A stretch of DNA of 64,000 nucleotides, taken from assembly GCA_902363675.1 (NCBI GenBank), contig CABJAV010000016.1, positions 9,536 to 73,535 on the forward strand, read 5' to 3'. A program made the translations under genes and the position numbers. Numbering within the stretch: the first letter of the stretch is position 1; each line of letters opens with the position of its first letter. The notes beneath the pieces are model-generated. The model was not told where the DNA came from and did no database searches. It saw nothing but the letters and a program-made list of their open reading frames with translations. Of this stretch, positions 1-7,619 are shown piece after piece. The stretch is from Lachnospiraceae bacterium. Lineage in GTDB: Bacteria; Bacillota; Clostridia; Lachnospirales; Lachnospiraceae.

Positions 1-142
1 TTTTTTATTAAAGTATTCCAATCATATGAGTAATGCAGAGATATCGAAAATATTGAACATATCAGAAGGTACAATTAGACAGCGAATTGCCAGAGGAAAA
101 CTGATAATAAAAGAAGAGATAGAAAGATTGGAGGGAAAATAG
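1..142 (+). CDS. RNA polymerase ECF-type sigma factor, C-terminal end (partial)
   Basis: The reading frame is open from the left edge (first full codon at 2) to a TAG at 140-142, giving the last 46 residues of a protein. They include a helix-turn-helix with SNAEISKILNISEGTIRQR, typical of sigma-70 region 4 in extracytoplasmic-function factors, which contacts the -35 element. The next gene starts 1 nt downstream and encodes a membrane protein resembling an anti-sigma factor, the usual partner. The N-terminal region 2 lies outside the window, so the subgroup cannot be given. Confidence 0.8.
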   Translation, partial: FLLKYSNHMSNAEISKILNISEGTIRQRIARGKLIIKEEIERLEGK

Positions 143-143
143 T

Positions 144-824
144 ATGGGACAAATAGATGTAACAGATGCATGGCTTTATAAGTATATGTCCATCGTAGAT
201 GAAGCAATTATAAATGAAATCGAAAAGAATGTAGATTATGATTATGCTTTTTCTGATGAGTTCAATCGAAAAATGGAGAGGACAATCCGTAAAGAAAAAT
301 TCATACCATTTTGGAATTCAGTTTCTAAGTTTGGAAAAAGTGTGGCAATTTTTGCTTTAGTAATTGTTACTTCGTTATTTGCAGTTACTATGAGCGTAGA
401 AGCATATCGCATTCAATTTTTTGAAACAGTTAAAACAATTTGGGAAGATTCGTTTTTTTACACTTACTTTACAGAAGAAAAAGACATTGGATTTCAGAAA
501 AGAGAGTTTGAATATTTGCCGGATGGATATTATTTGATAGAAGAAATCAGTGATGGTAACATTAATACAACTATTTATTCTAACGAAAGCGGAGAACAGA
601 TTATTATCGATCAACATCTAGTCAGTGATAATAGGCAGATTACCATGGACTTAGAATACAGTGAAGAAAAAGAAGTGGAAGTGAAGGGGTTACCACTCCT
701 AATTTACATATATGAAGATGGATTTGTAAGTGCATATTATGAATACCAAGAATCAGTGTTCATTTTGTCAGCAGATAAGATTTCCGATGATGAAATTATA
801 AAGATTATAGAGGGAATCAACTAA
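144..824 (+). CDS. membrane-bound anti-sigma-factor-like protein (DUF4367-type C-terminus)
   Basis: The protein has 226 residues: a cytoplasmic N-terminal part of about 70 residues, one hydrophobic segment at about residues 73-90 (VAIFALVIVTSLFAVTMSV), then an extracytoplasmic region with the beta-rich, YLPDGY-containing pattern seen in DUF4367 proteins. It starts 1 nt after the sigma factor stop, so the two are almost certainly co-transcribed. By analogy with clostridial sigma/anti-sigma pairs it would hold the sigma factor at the membrane until an envelope signal releases it. No zinc-binding anti-sigma motif is visible, so the regulatory role rests on context and domain type. A terminator follows. 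Confidence 0.65.
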   Translation: MGQIDVTDAWLYKYMSIVDEAIINEIEKNVDYDYAFSDEFNRKMERTIRKEKFIPFWNSVSKFGKSVAIFALVIVTSLFAVTMSVEAYRIQFFETVKTIWEDSFFYTYFTEEKDIGFQKREFEYLPDGYYLIEEISDGNINTTIYSNESGEQIIIDQHLVSDNRQITMDLEYSEEKEVEVKGLPLLIYIYEDGFVSAYYEYQESVFILSADKISDDEIIKIIEGIN

Positions 825-838
825 ATAAAGTTTGTGTG

Positions 839-866
839 AGGAGGCCCAAGCAGAGCCTCCTTTTTA
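839..866 (+). terminator. intrinsic terminator of the sigma/anti-sigma operon
   Basis: AGGAGGC (839-845) pairs with GCCTCCT (855-861) across a 9-nt loop and is followed by a T run. It lies 15 nt after the anti-sigma stop codon. Confidence 0.8.
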
Positions 867-949
867 TAAAAAAGAAAAATAATGTAACAAACAGGTAGGA
901 GAAATTCGTTATTGTTATATGAGAAGGAAAATCACGAAGGAGGTATTGT

Positions 950-1372
950 ATGAATTACTTAAAAAGGATTGGAAGGTTAGTTGCAATTTGTATTTGTGCT
1001 GTTTGTGTTGGAATCATACCAATTACGGCGCATGCTATGGAGGTCTCTGACAAACAGATACAGCCGAGAATGGATTATATATCCTCATACGGAACAGAAT
1101 TGACTATATCAGATTCAGGAGAAGCGAGTGTAACAGGTTTTGTCAGGGGAAAAAAAGGGGTAACGAATGCATACGTTAAAGTAACATTGCAGAAAAAGGT
1201 GTCTGGATCGTGGGTGTATGTGCAATCATGGGAATCTAGCGGTTCAGGAAGAAATGCAACTATAGCAGAGACTTATTCGGTATCTAGAGGAACATATAGG
1301 GTTGTCGCATTAATAAAAGCAGGGACAGAGAGTAAATCTCCGATATCGGCGGAAAGAACATATAAAAGTTAA
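950..1372 (+). CDS. small secreted protein, DUF6147-like
   Basis: The 140-residue protein has a clear signal peptide: KR near the N-terminus, a hydrophobic core at about residues 10-25, and a likely cleavage after AHA (residues 27-29). The mature part is about 110 residues, rich in Ser, Thr and beta-strand pattern (SVTGFVRGKKGV, VTLQKKVSGSW), and ends soon after TYRVVALIKAGTES. This matches the DUF6147 family of small exported Firmicutes proteins, whose function is not known. A good ribosome site (AAGGAGG) precedes the ATG. It follows the sigma/anti-sigma operon as a separate unit and could be a target of that sigma factor, but no sequence evidence for this was found. Confidence 0.7.
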   Translation: MNYLKRIGRLVAICICAVCVGIIPITAHAMEVSDKQIQPRMDYISSYGTELTISDSGEASVTGFVRGKKGVTNAYVKVTLQKKVSGSWVYVQSWESSGSGRNATIAETYSVSRGTYRVVALIKAGTESKSPISAERTYKS

Positions 1373-1449
1373 AGACCTTCTCAAAAAATGAAAAAAGATT
1401 TTGGATTGTCTGTGAGTTCGTTACTTTGCAATAAACCCAGATTATTCAC

Positions 1450-1687
1450 GCATTTGGAAAAATAGATGGAGCATTTACTTTGGAAGTACTAAAAGTATCA
1501 GCTATCCCAACGGATATCACAGCACTGGGAGCAGAAGGCATGAAAAATATCTGGCATAATGCAAAACTAAGAGGACGTGGTTACAGTAGAGCCAATTAAA
1601 TCGTGAGCTATGCAGAGAAAAGTGTGGGATTAACGGATGGAACGGATGCAGGCCGTGAAGCCGTAAAATGGTATGGAGTCCGGAACG
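1450..1687 (+). pseudogene. IS110-family transposase remnant
   Basis: One frame translates into a degraded piece of an IS110-type (DEDD) transposase. It has FGKIDGAFTLEVLK, then ALGAEGMKNIWHNAKLRGRG, then an in-frame TAA at about 1597, then VSYAEKSVGLTDGTDAGREA. This is the linker region between the DEDD domain and the Tnp20 domain. No start, no catalytic core and no C-terminal Ser domain remain. The following 430 bases (to 2120) hold no recognisable gene. Family assignment is from remembered family sequence. Confidence 0.6.
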
Positions 1688-2120
1688 GACTGCATCTGCA
1701 AAAGACCAACAAGAACCTGAGATGGTATAGCGTCCACTGAGTAAATCAGTACCACGACAGGTGAATGCAGGTCAGTAACAATCAAACATAAAAACAAGAG
1801 CTGTAGCCGGCATCGTTTTTTTCCGTGGGGCATGCCCCCGTTTAGGAGCTTGGCTGGCACTCAGTGAATGGTAGATGCTACGAAGGAAGTTGGGACATGA
1901 TCCCCTTAGACACGGAAGGTTCATCATCATAGTTGAACAGAGGGAAAATAGCCTTTATAAAGCAAACTAAAAGGATGCTTTATTAGCTATACTTATTTAT
2001 CAGCTATTCGGTACATGACACTACGATATCCATCACTCTCGGCTTTTGTTTGAGGTAAAATAAAAATCGTCAAAGCCAGTAAAATCAATAGATTTAGGAT
2101 TGACAGAATAGGAGAAATGA
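1688..2120. other. non-coding stretch without recognisable genes
   Basis: No convincing reading frame on either strand. The sequence probably includes decayed IS110 flank. The last bases carry the ribosome site for the gene at 2121 (aggagaaatgaATG). Confidence 0.4.
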
Positions 2121-2819
2121 ATGAAGAAAATAATAAGAATATTATTTGTATGCTTGTTTTTTATTGCATTAATTTTTATAGGCAAGAATGTATTAAAGGA
2201 TGGCAAAGAACGGGAATATATAAAGTCTGACAAGTATTATGAGGAAAACATAGAAAATATAAATATAAATGAAGTTAACTTCAAATTTCTCCAAGTAAAT
2301 GAAGTTGCTAATGTCAATGAAGCATTTTATAAGAAATATGATTCTTATAAAGAAGTAGTGGTGGAAGATAACAAGAATTATGATGTTTTTGAAAAATATA
2401 CGAAGGTAGATGTTGCATTTGACCAAGGATATTCTGGAATGCGATGTTACTTAAATGAAGATGAAAGTTTCGGTGGAGCTTATTTCCGATATACATTTGA
2501 ATATGAAACAAATGACGAAAATCTTGTGGATTCTTCTATTGAAGTATATATAACGGCTGAACCGTTAGAAAAGTTTGAAGGTTTATTACCAACTATTGAA
2601 GAGGCTGATGAAGGGAATGTATATAGTATATATGATAACATTCTCTATTATATGGAAAATGATGATAATATGAGCTTATTTAAAACTAATATATGTACAG
2701 TTGTTTTTGATGGTTCTAAGTACAGTTATTTTTGTGGTGTTATAGATGGCGAGAAAGAATCTTATATCAATAAATATTGTAATGTTTTATATAACTTTTT
2801 TCAACAAATGTATAAATGA
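2121..2819 (+). CDS. membrane-anchored protein of unknown function
   Basis: The 232-residue protein starts at the ATG preceded by AGGAGA. A single N-terminal hydrophobic helix (about residues 5-21, IRILFVCLFFIALIFIG) follows basic residues and is not followed by a lipobox Cys, so it is likely a membrane anchor rather than a lipoprotein signal. The remaining 200 residues are acidic and rich in Tyr, Asn and Glu, and would lie outside the membrane. I recognise no family. Codon use is very AT-rich, as in the rest of the accessory segment. Confidence 0.65.
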   Translation: MKKIIRILFVCLFFIALIFIGKNVLKDGKEREYIKSDKYYEENIENININEVNFKFLQVNEVANVNEAFYKKYDSYKEVVVEDNKNYDVFEKYTKVDVAFDQGYSGMRCYLNEDESFGGAYFRYTFEYETNDENLVDSSIEVYITAEPLEKFEGLLPTIEEADEGNVYSIYDNILYYMENDDNMSLFKTNICTVVFDGSKYSYFCGVIDGEKESYINKYCNVLYNFFQQMYK

Positions 2820-2835
2820 TAAAACTATAAAAATT

Positions 2836-2889
2836 ATAGTAATTTATGAAATGAATCTACAAGACATATAGTATTTCATAAATTACTAT
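2836..2889 (+). repeat. perfect 17-bp inverted repeat (AT-rich hairpin)
   Basis: Positions 2836-2852 and 2873-2889 are exact reverse complements (atagtaatttatgaaat and its complement) separated by 20 nt. The hairpin lies 17 nt after the stop of the preceding gene. It could act as a weak terminator or be an end of a small decayed mobile element; there is no T run to decide. Confidence 0.6.
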
Positions 2890-2983
2890 TTATATAAATG
2901 CCCAATAACACAATGGCAGAGTAAAATTTGTGTTTGAAATATAAAATTTTACATTGCCAGCAAACTACAAGGAGGTACTTTTT

Positions 2984-3169
2984 ATGAGAAAAAGAATTAT
3001 TAGTACTGTAATGGTATATGGATATAGGACTTACAAAAACTCGTCAAACTCTAGTACATATCTATTTTGGGTTATTAAAGATGGCTGGAGTTCCACAACT
3101 AGATATCTTGCCATGACAGGAACACCAGAAAGTTATTTGGGATGTATGACAACTATTAAAGCAAAATAA
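2984..3169 (+). CDS. small protein of unknown function (61 aa)
   Basis: I place the start at the ATG at 2984 because AAGGAGGT lies 7 nt upstream; an in-frame ATG at 2954 has no ribosome site. The peptide begins MRKRIISTVMVYGY and has a central aromatic stretch (STYLFWVIKDGW) with no clear signal peptide or membrane helix. No family is recognised. The strong ribosome site argues that it is translated. Confidence 0.5.
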   Translation: MRKRIISTVMVYGYRTYKNSSNSSTYLFWVIKDGWSSTTRYLAMTGTPESYLGCMTTIKAK

Positions 3170-3371
3170 ATGGCGTGAGGCAATTAGTGATTTGAAGTGA
3201 ACAATATTTGGGCAAAATCTGTTAGATAAAAAAATGGTATTTTGGTAGGTAACGTTAGCGAAAAAAGCTGATAGAGAAGGAATAATCAAAGTTCTTTAGG
3301 GTTTGCCAATCTATTTTAGGGTTCTTCGATAGGGTCTGGTTTTAGGGTCTTTCGTGAGGGTCTTTTATGAG
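3170..3371. other. intergenic region with repeated AGGGT(T/C)T motifs
   Basis: Between about 3298 and 3376 the sequence carries six or more spaced copies of AGGGT followed by T or C (for example tagggtttgcc, tagggttcttcg, tagggtctgg, gagggtctttt). No gene is seen. The pattern leads into the terminator at 3372 and may be repeat slippage or a degraded repeat array. Confidence 0.4.
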
Positions 3372-3398
3372 GGTCTGGCTGGGTAGCCAGACCTTTTA
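3372..3398 (+). terminator. strong intrinsic terminator
   Basis: GGTCTGGCT (3372-3380) and AGCCAGACC (3385-3393) form a perfect 9-bp stem with a GGGT loop followed by TTTTATT. Confidence 0.85.
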
Positions 3399-3487
3399 TT
3401 GTTAGGGCAAGGCCCTGTTGAGCAAAGCTCAACTAATAAACCACTTGCTATGCGAGTGGTTGAAGACGCTTTAGCTTACAGTAAAAA

Positions 3488-3542
3488 ACCTCCAGTGATA
3501 TAGTAAATGCAGGTTCGCCAACCGCATTTAATCACAGGAGGT
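3488..3542 (+). promoter_or_regulatory. hairpin sequestering the tnpA ribosome site (IS200-type)
   Basis: ACCTCC (3488-3493) pairs with GGAGGT (3537-3542), GTGAT (3495-3499) with ATCAC (3531-3535), and AATGC (3506-3510) with GCATT (3524-3528). The GGAGGT is the ribosome site of the tnpA start at 3550. Sequestration of the start region in a 5' hairpin is established for IS200-type transposases, where it keeps expression low. A shorter imperfect stem at 3441-3460 upstream may be part of the element end. Confidence 0.65.
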
Positions 3543-3549
3543 ATCCATA

Positions 3550-3636
3550 ATGGACAATAATAGTTTATCACATACAAAATGGAACTGTAAGTACCATATT
3601 GTATTCGCACCAAAATTTCGTAGAAAATCGCAATAG
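3550..3636 (+). pseudogene. tnpA: IS200/IS605-family TnpA, N-terminal fragment
   Basis: The frame from ATG 3550 reads MDNNSLSHTKWNCKYHIVFA and then PKFRRK, the start of a Y1 transposase (HUH family, IS200 subgroup). It then leaves homology and stops at 3634-3636. The HUH motif and catalytic Tyr are missing. At about 3627-3632 the sequence switches to integrase DNA, so the IS body has been lost by a deletion or recombination that also removed the start of the integrase gene. Confidence 0.75.
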
Positions 3637-4804
3637 AATTCTTCACGAAGGAGAGTACCAGAGAGCAGATGGACGTTATCGTTTTAGATATGTAGATATG
3701 CATGGAAATGAAGGGAATTTATATAGTTGGCGTTTGGACCATAATGATCCTATACCTAAAGGAAAGAAAATGGAGCTTTCTTTAAGAGAAAAGGAAAAAC
3801 AACTGGAACAGGATATGTTTAATGGACTTGTTCCAGGAGGTGGAGGACTTACAGTTCTTGAATTAGTGGAGAAATATGTAAGCCTTAAAATAGGGGTCAG
3901 ACAGAGTACTTATGCTGGTTATAAGACGGTAATTAATCTGTTGAAAAAAGATGATTTTGGCAAAAAAAGAATCGACAAAGTGAAATTATCGGATGCGAAA
4001 GCCTGGTTGATCAAGCTTCAGAAGGTAGATGGAAAAGGTTATAGTTCAATTCATACTATCCGGGGAGTATTAAGACCGGCATTTCAGATGGCGGAAGAAG
4101 ATGACTTGATTCGCAAAAATCCATTTGGATTTGAATTAGTCAATGTGATTGTGAATGATAGTGTGAGAAGAGAAGCTGTCACAAGAAAGCAGGAGTGTGA
4201 ATTTCTAAGATTCATAAAAGAAGATGCGCATTTTTGCAAGTACTATGATGCAATATTTATCCTTTTTAACACAGGACTTCGTATATCAGAGTTCTGTGGG
4301 CTTACAAAATCAGATTTGGATTTTAAAAACAAAAGAATACGGGTAAATCATCAATTACAGAGAACAAGTCAGATGCAGTATATCATTGAAAAGCCTAAGA
4401 CAGAAAGCGGCGAGAGATATGTTCCAATGTCTGATGAGGTGGTGGCTTGTTTTAAGAGAATACTTAAGGACAGGGTCAATCCCAAAGTTGAACCGATGGT
4501 TGATGGAATGACAGGATTTTTATTCCTTGATAAAAATGATATGCCTATGGTGGCATTACATTGGGAAAAGTATTTCCAGCATATTCGGGAAAAGTACAAT
4601 AGCATATATAAGGTTCAGATGCCGCCAATCACACCGCATGTGTGTCGTCATACGTTTTGTTCTAATATGGCTAAGTCGGGAATGAATCCGAAGATGCTTC
4701 AGTATATTATGGGACACTCGGATATCAGTGTTACGATGAATACCTATACTCATGTTAAATTTCAGGATGCACAGGAAGATTTTCAAAAAGCAATCAATTC
4801 ATAA
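3599..4804 (+). CDS. Tn916-type tyrosine integrase, N-terminus replaced
   Basis: About 390 residues match the integrase at 16553 throughout: an AP2-like arm-binding domain at the N-terminus, a SAM-like core-binding domain (LTVLELVEKYV onward), and the catalytic domain with TGLRISE (Arg), HVCRHTF (His-x-x-Arg), GHSDISVT and a Tyr near NTYTHV. The normal beginning is missing: homology to the other integrase starts at RILHEGE, and the codons before it belong to an IS200 fragment in another frame. The only in-frame start upstream of the homology is a TTG at 3599 with no good ribosome site. The catalytic residues are intact, so a protein could still be active if made. It sits 230 bp left of a ptp-derived attachment site, as its relative does. 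Confidence 0.75.
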   Translation: MYSHQNFVENRNRILHEGEYQRADGRYRFRYVDMHGNEGNLYSWRLDHNDPIPKGKKMELSLREKEKQLEQDMFNGLVPGGGGLTVLELVEKYVSLKIGVRQSTYAGYKTVINLLKKDDFGKKRIDKVKLSDAKAWLIKLQKVDGKGYSSIHTIRGVLRPAFQMAEEDDLIRKNPFGFELVNVIVNDSVRREAVTRKQECEFLRFIKEDAHFCKYYDAIFILFNTGLRISEFCGLTKSDLDFKNKRIRVNHQLQRTSQMQYIIEKPKTESGERYVPMSDEVVACFKRILKDRVNPKVEPMVDGMTGFLFLDKNDMPMVALHWEKYFQHIREKYNSIYKVQMPPITPHVCRHTFCSNMAKSGMNPKMLQYIMGHSDISVTMNTYTHVKFQDAQEDFQKAINS

Positions 4805-5036
4805 TGACCTGATGAAAATGAGAGAAAAATGGCTGAATGCCAGTATTTATCTTAATCCCTAATTTCTTACCTGTCGATTCCAAATGGCAGATTTGCCTTT
4901 GGTACAGACTTGAAATTTACCAAAGTTTTTACCAAAATTGATGACAAAAATATGCAAAGATATGCCAAAATATGCCAGAATAAGTGAAAAATGAAGAAAG
5001 GTAAAAAGGCTTGAAAAGCCCGAAAATACAGGAAAT

Positions 5037-5105
5037 ATGGGAAAAATCAAGATTTTATTTGTTTGCCACGGCAACATTTGCCGTAAATGCTTAAAAAGCC
5101 TTTAA
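5037..5105 (+). pseudogene. 5' fragment of the ptp phosphatase gene (attachment site copy)
   Basis: An ATG at 5037 opens a frame MGKIKILFVCHGNICRKCLK ending at TAA 5103-5105. Its first 16 residues are the N-terminus of a low-molecular-weight tyrosine phosphatase up to the CHGNICR loop. It then diverges. This is the target gene's 5' end split by insertion of the element to the right. Confidence 0.8.
5055..5083 (+). other. attL candidate of the ptp-integrated element
   Basis: A 23-bp block (5055-5077, starting ttatttgtttgcc) is identical to 17924-17946. After one T/C mismatch the next 5 bp (tgccg) also match, giving 28 of 29. Flanks differ. The block codes for LFVCHGN/IC of the phosphatase active-site loop. 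Confidence 0.8.
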
Positions 5106-5136
5106 AATCAATGATTTAAGAAACTGATAGGGGGAA

Positions 5137-5160
5137 TTTACCCCTGTTTTGCCCCTAATA
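5137..5160 (+). repeat. end-associated repeat, left copy
   Basis: acccctgttttgcccctaata resembles acccctgtttgtgcccctaata at about 17779-17800, in the same orientation, differing by one small indel. One copy lies about 55 bp inside each end of the element (about 125 bp at the right). They may be integrase arm sites or a remnant of an earlier element's end. Confidence 0.4.
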
Positions 5161-5184
5161 ATTATAGGACTACCCGATAAGGAA

Positions 5185-5224
5185 AAATCCTTTAGCTGAA
5201 TTGAATTGGCTGAAGGATTTTTTT
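5185..5224 (+). terminator. intrinsic terminator at element left end
   Basis: AAATCCTT (5185-5192) pairs with AAGGATTT (5213-5220), followed by TTTT. It would isolate the cargo genes from transcription arriving from the left. Confidence 0.65.
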
Positions 5225-5246
5225 GTATGGGAATTCAATTAATATA

Positions 5247-5275
5247 TTGACGATATAAACTCTGCGTTTTATAAT
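5247..5275 (+). promoter_or_regulatory. sigma-A promoter for the restriction-modification operon
   Basis: TTGACG (5247-5252), a 17-bp spacer and TATAAT (5270-5275), 36 bp before the ATG at 5311. Confidence 0.75.
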
Positions 5276-5310
5276 TTGAATGTAATCGTTGAATGCTAAG
5301 AGGTATTATT

Positions 5311-5520
5311 ATGACTATATCAGAACAAATAAGAGTATTATGTGTGCGTACTAATATAAGTGTCGCAGAATTGGCTCGTAGAATGGGAATGTCTCCTCAG
5401 AACTTAAATGCTAAGCTGAAGCGAGAAACATTTACAGTATCGGATTTGAATCAAATCGCTGAGGCAACAGGAACGACGTTTGAACGAAAATTTATATTGG
5501 ATGATGGAGAAACAGTTTAA
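5311..5520 (+). CDS. small XRE-family HTH regulator, possible R-M controller
   Basis: The 69-residue protein is essentially one helix-turn-helix domain (ISVAELARRMGMSPQNLNAK at about residues 16-35). I chose the ATG at 5311 over the one at 5293 because AGAGG lies 8 nt upstream and related proteins begin MTISEQIR. The stop codon overlaps the methyltransferase start by one base (TAATG), implying translational coupling. Small HTH proteins just upstream of type II systems often act as controller (C) proteins that time methyltransferase and nuclease expression. That role is an inference from position; no C-box was identified. Confidence 0.7.
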   Translation: MTISEQIRVLCVRTNISVAELARRMGMSPQNLNAKLKRETFTVSDLNQIAEATGTTFERKFILDDGETV

Positions 5521-6725
5521 TGGATAACTTTGATTTGAAGAAAGTACGCAAAAAGTATAAGGATAACCGAGATGTGATTTCGTTTTTTTCCGGAGCAATG
5601 GGATTAGATATAGGACTTGAAAAAGCAGGTCTCAATGTAGTTATAGGACAAGATTTTGAACCTTCTTGTGTGGAAACAATGAGGGCTAATGGGCATAATG
5701 TTTTGGGTGGAGATATAAGAGAAATAAATCCAGAGACACTTTTGAAATTAACAGGTCTACATGTAGGAGAGCCATTTATGGTATGTGGTGGACCGCCATG
5801 TCAACCCTTCTCAACAGCTGGAAAAAGACTTGGAATTAATGACCCAAGAGGAAGTCTTTTTATGGATTTTATAAGAATGATAGACTATATCCGCCCTAGA
5901 TTTTTTGTAATGGAAAATGTAAAGGGAATAGTTTCGTCACCATTAAAACATGTTTCCGTGAAAGAAAGAGAGAAGGATGATCCAGAACAGCAGTTAGGTA
6001 CAGTTTTAGATGTTATTTTATCTGAATTTGACAAGTTAGGTTATAAGACTGTTTATGGTGTTTTAGATGCTGTAAATTATGGTGTTCCTCAGTTTAGAGA
6101 GCGTTTTGTATTGATAGGAAGCCGAGATAATGAAGATATATTTTTACCTATGCCTACACATTTTCAGATGCATCAAAATTCGGAGTATAGATGGAAGACA
6201 GTTGGAGAGGTAATAAAAGATTTGGAAAATAATCCGGGTGAATATACTTCTTTAAGTGGAGAAAGGAAGAAATATATTCATATGGTTCCAGAGGGCGGAA
6301 ATTGGAGAGATTTACCAGAAGAGATAATTCCTGTTGCTATGGGAGGAGCTTACCAGTCGGGTGGAGGAAAAGTGGGATTTTATCGTAGATTATCGTATAA
6401 TCAGCCGGCTCCTACAATTACAACGTCTCCAGCTCAGAAAGCAACGATGCTCTGTCATCCTACACAAGATCGTCCATTGAGTATAAAAGAGTATGCAAGG
6501 ATACAGCAGTTCCCTGATGATTGGATATTTAAGGGAACATTATCAGCAAAATATAGACAAATTGGGAATGCAGTTCCAGTGGGATTAGCGGAGGCTATTG
6601 GAAGAGCTATTATTTCCACAGCAGACAAAACATCTACTATAGAAACGAAACGATTTAGAGGAACCAGTGTGCATAATAGAATAAAGAATGCAATGGAATT
6701 GGGAGGAAGATCATATGGCGATTAA
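5520..6725 (+). CDS. C5-cytosine DNA methyltransferase of a type II R-M system
   Basis: The 401-residue protein transfers a methyl group from S-adenosylmethionine to cytosine C5 in a specific DNA site. Motifs appear in canonical order: motif I FSGAMGLDIG (residues 23-32), motif IV GGPPCQPFS with the catalytic Cys at 94, motif VI ENVKG (132-136), motif VIII QFRERF (191-196), and motif X around GNAVPVGLAEAIG near residue 353. The target-recognition region lies between VIII and X. It is coupled to the upstream regulator and overlaps the downstream nuclease by 11 nt, so the three form one operon. Confidence 0.93.
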   Translation: MDNFDLKKVRKKYKDNRDVISFFSGAMGLDIGLEKAGLNVVIGQDFEPSCVETMRANGHNVLGGDIREINPETLLKLTGLHVGEPFMVCGGPPCQPFSTAGKRLGINDPRGSLFMDFIRMIDYIRPRFFVMENVKGIVSSPLKHVSVKEREKDDPEQQLGTVLDVILSEFDKLGYKTVYGVLDAVNYGVPQFRERFVLIGSRDNEDIFLPMPTHFQMHQNSEYRWKTVGEVIKDLENNPGEYTSLSGERKKYIHMVPEGGNWRDLPEEIIPVAMGGAYQSGGGKVGFYRRLSYNQPAPTITTSPAQKATMLCHPTQDRPLSIKEYARIQQFPDDWIFKGTLSAKYRQIGNAVPVGLAEAIGRAIISTADKTSTIETKRFRGTSVHNRIKNAMELGGRSYGD

Positions 6726-7455
6726 TAATTCTTATGATGAAAAAGAAGTGGTAGAGGCAATAGCAAAGGCTCTGGAAACATTTTATGGAAGTTTGATAGA
6801 AAAGATTGACACTCTTGATATCAAAAAGGTAATGAAAAGAAAAAATCCGTATTTGTATAGAGCCAAAGCCATGGAGAATGCTTCAGAGATTGTGGAATCT
6901 GTTTTGAGTGCATTTGTGACCTCTAGTGAGGAAACTATTTTTGGTAATTGCTTTTTTGAACCGATTGCTATTGCGGTAAGTGGCGGTAATAAAGCATTGG
7001 CAGAGGGTATTGATTTGATGATTCAAGATCCTGAAAGTAATACAATCTATGCTGTTGCAGTAAAAAGTGGTCCATCTGTATTTAATGCTGACAGTAAAAA
7101 GAGACAGGAACAGAATTTTATGGCAGCAGCAAAACTTGCACAACAAGCTAAGGCAAGATATGAGGCATACATAGGATATTGTTATGGAAAGAAAAAGGAC
7201 AGTGGCAGGGGCAAGCCAAAAATGTATCAAGAATTGGCTGGAAAGCAGTTCTGGACAGAACTTACTGGTGATGAGGAGTTCTATATTAAAATAATAAATT
7301 TTATGGGAACAATGCCGGAGCAGTATGTAGCATCATATAAAGAAAGTTACAACAAAGCAGCTAATAGGCTGATTAGAGAATTCTCAAATAGTTTCTGCAA
7401 AGAAGACGGATCTATTGATTGGGAGAAACTGGTGGAATTTAATTCAGGGGATTGA
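6715..7455 (+). CDS. type II restriction endonuclease, PmeII-like
   Basis: I set the start at ATG 6715, 9 nt after GGGAGG, inside the end of the methyltransferase gene. The 246-residue protein contains KRKNPYL (41-47), EETIFG (72-77), a GIDL segment with Asp100, and AVKSGP with Lys117, and ends with a stretch like DWEKLVEFNSGD. This agrees with my memory of the PmeII restriction enzyme family, whose core is PD-(D/E)xK-like. The acidic residue usually two before the Lys is Ala here, so the exact active site is uncertain. Pairing with the methyltransferase supports the role of cutting unmodified invading DNA. Confidence 0.7.
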   Translation: MAINNSYDEKEVVEAIAKALETFYGSLIEKIDTLDIKKVMKRKNPYLYRAKAMENASEIVESVLSAFVTSSEETIFGNCFFEPIAIAVSGGNKALAEGIDLMIQDPESNTIYAVAVKSGPSVFNADSKKRQEQNFMAAAKLAQQAKARYEAYIGYCYGKKKDSGRGKPKMYQELAGKQFWTELTGDEEFYIKIINFMGTMPEQYVASYKESYNKAANRLIREFSNSFCKEDGSIDWEKLVEFNSGD

Positions 7456-7516
7456 AATATTTTATCGAAAATAAGTGATTATTATGAGGATACAATTTAT
7501 CTCTAAAAAATAAAAA

Positions 7517-7531
7517 GTTTGTTTCGCAAAC
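7517..7531 (+). other. small hairpin between R-M and Hachiman genes
   Basis: GTTTG (7517-7521) and CAAAC (7527-7531) enclose TTTCG in the 150-nt gap between the two defence units. There is no clear T run, so it is at best a weak terminator. The rest of the gap is AT-rich and probably holds the hamA promoter, though no strong -35/-10 pair was found. Confidence 0.3.
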
Positions 7532-7619
7532 AGATATAAAGTTCATAAGAATCAAGGTGGTTTAGGCAATTAGCAGACAAAGATAAACTATTTTTAAAGA
7601 TAAAAGGGTGAATGAAATT

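Noticed and set aside
1630..1860. 76-codon minus-strand frame
   Set aside because: Lies in decayed IS110 DNA with no ribosome site and no family match.
5293..5310. Earlier ATG of the small XRE gene
   Set aside because: No ribosome site in front of it, while ATG 5311 has AGAGG at good distance.
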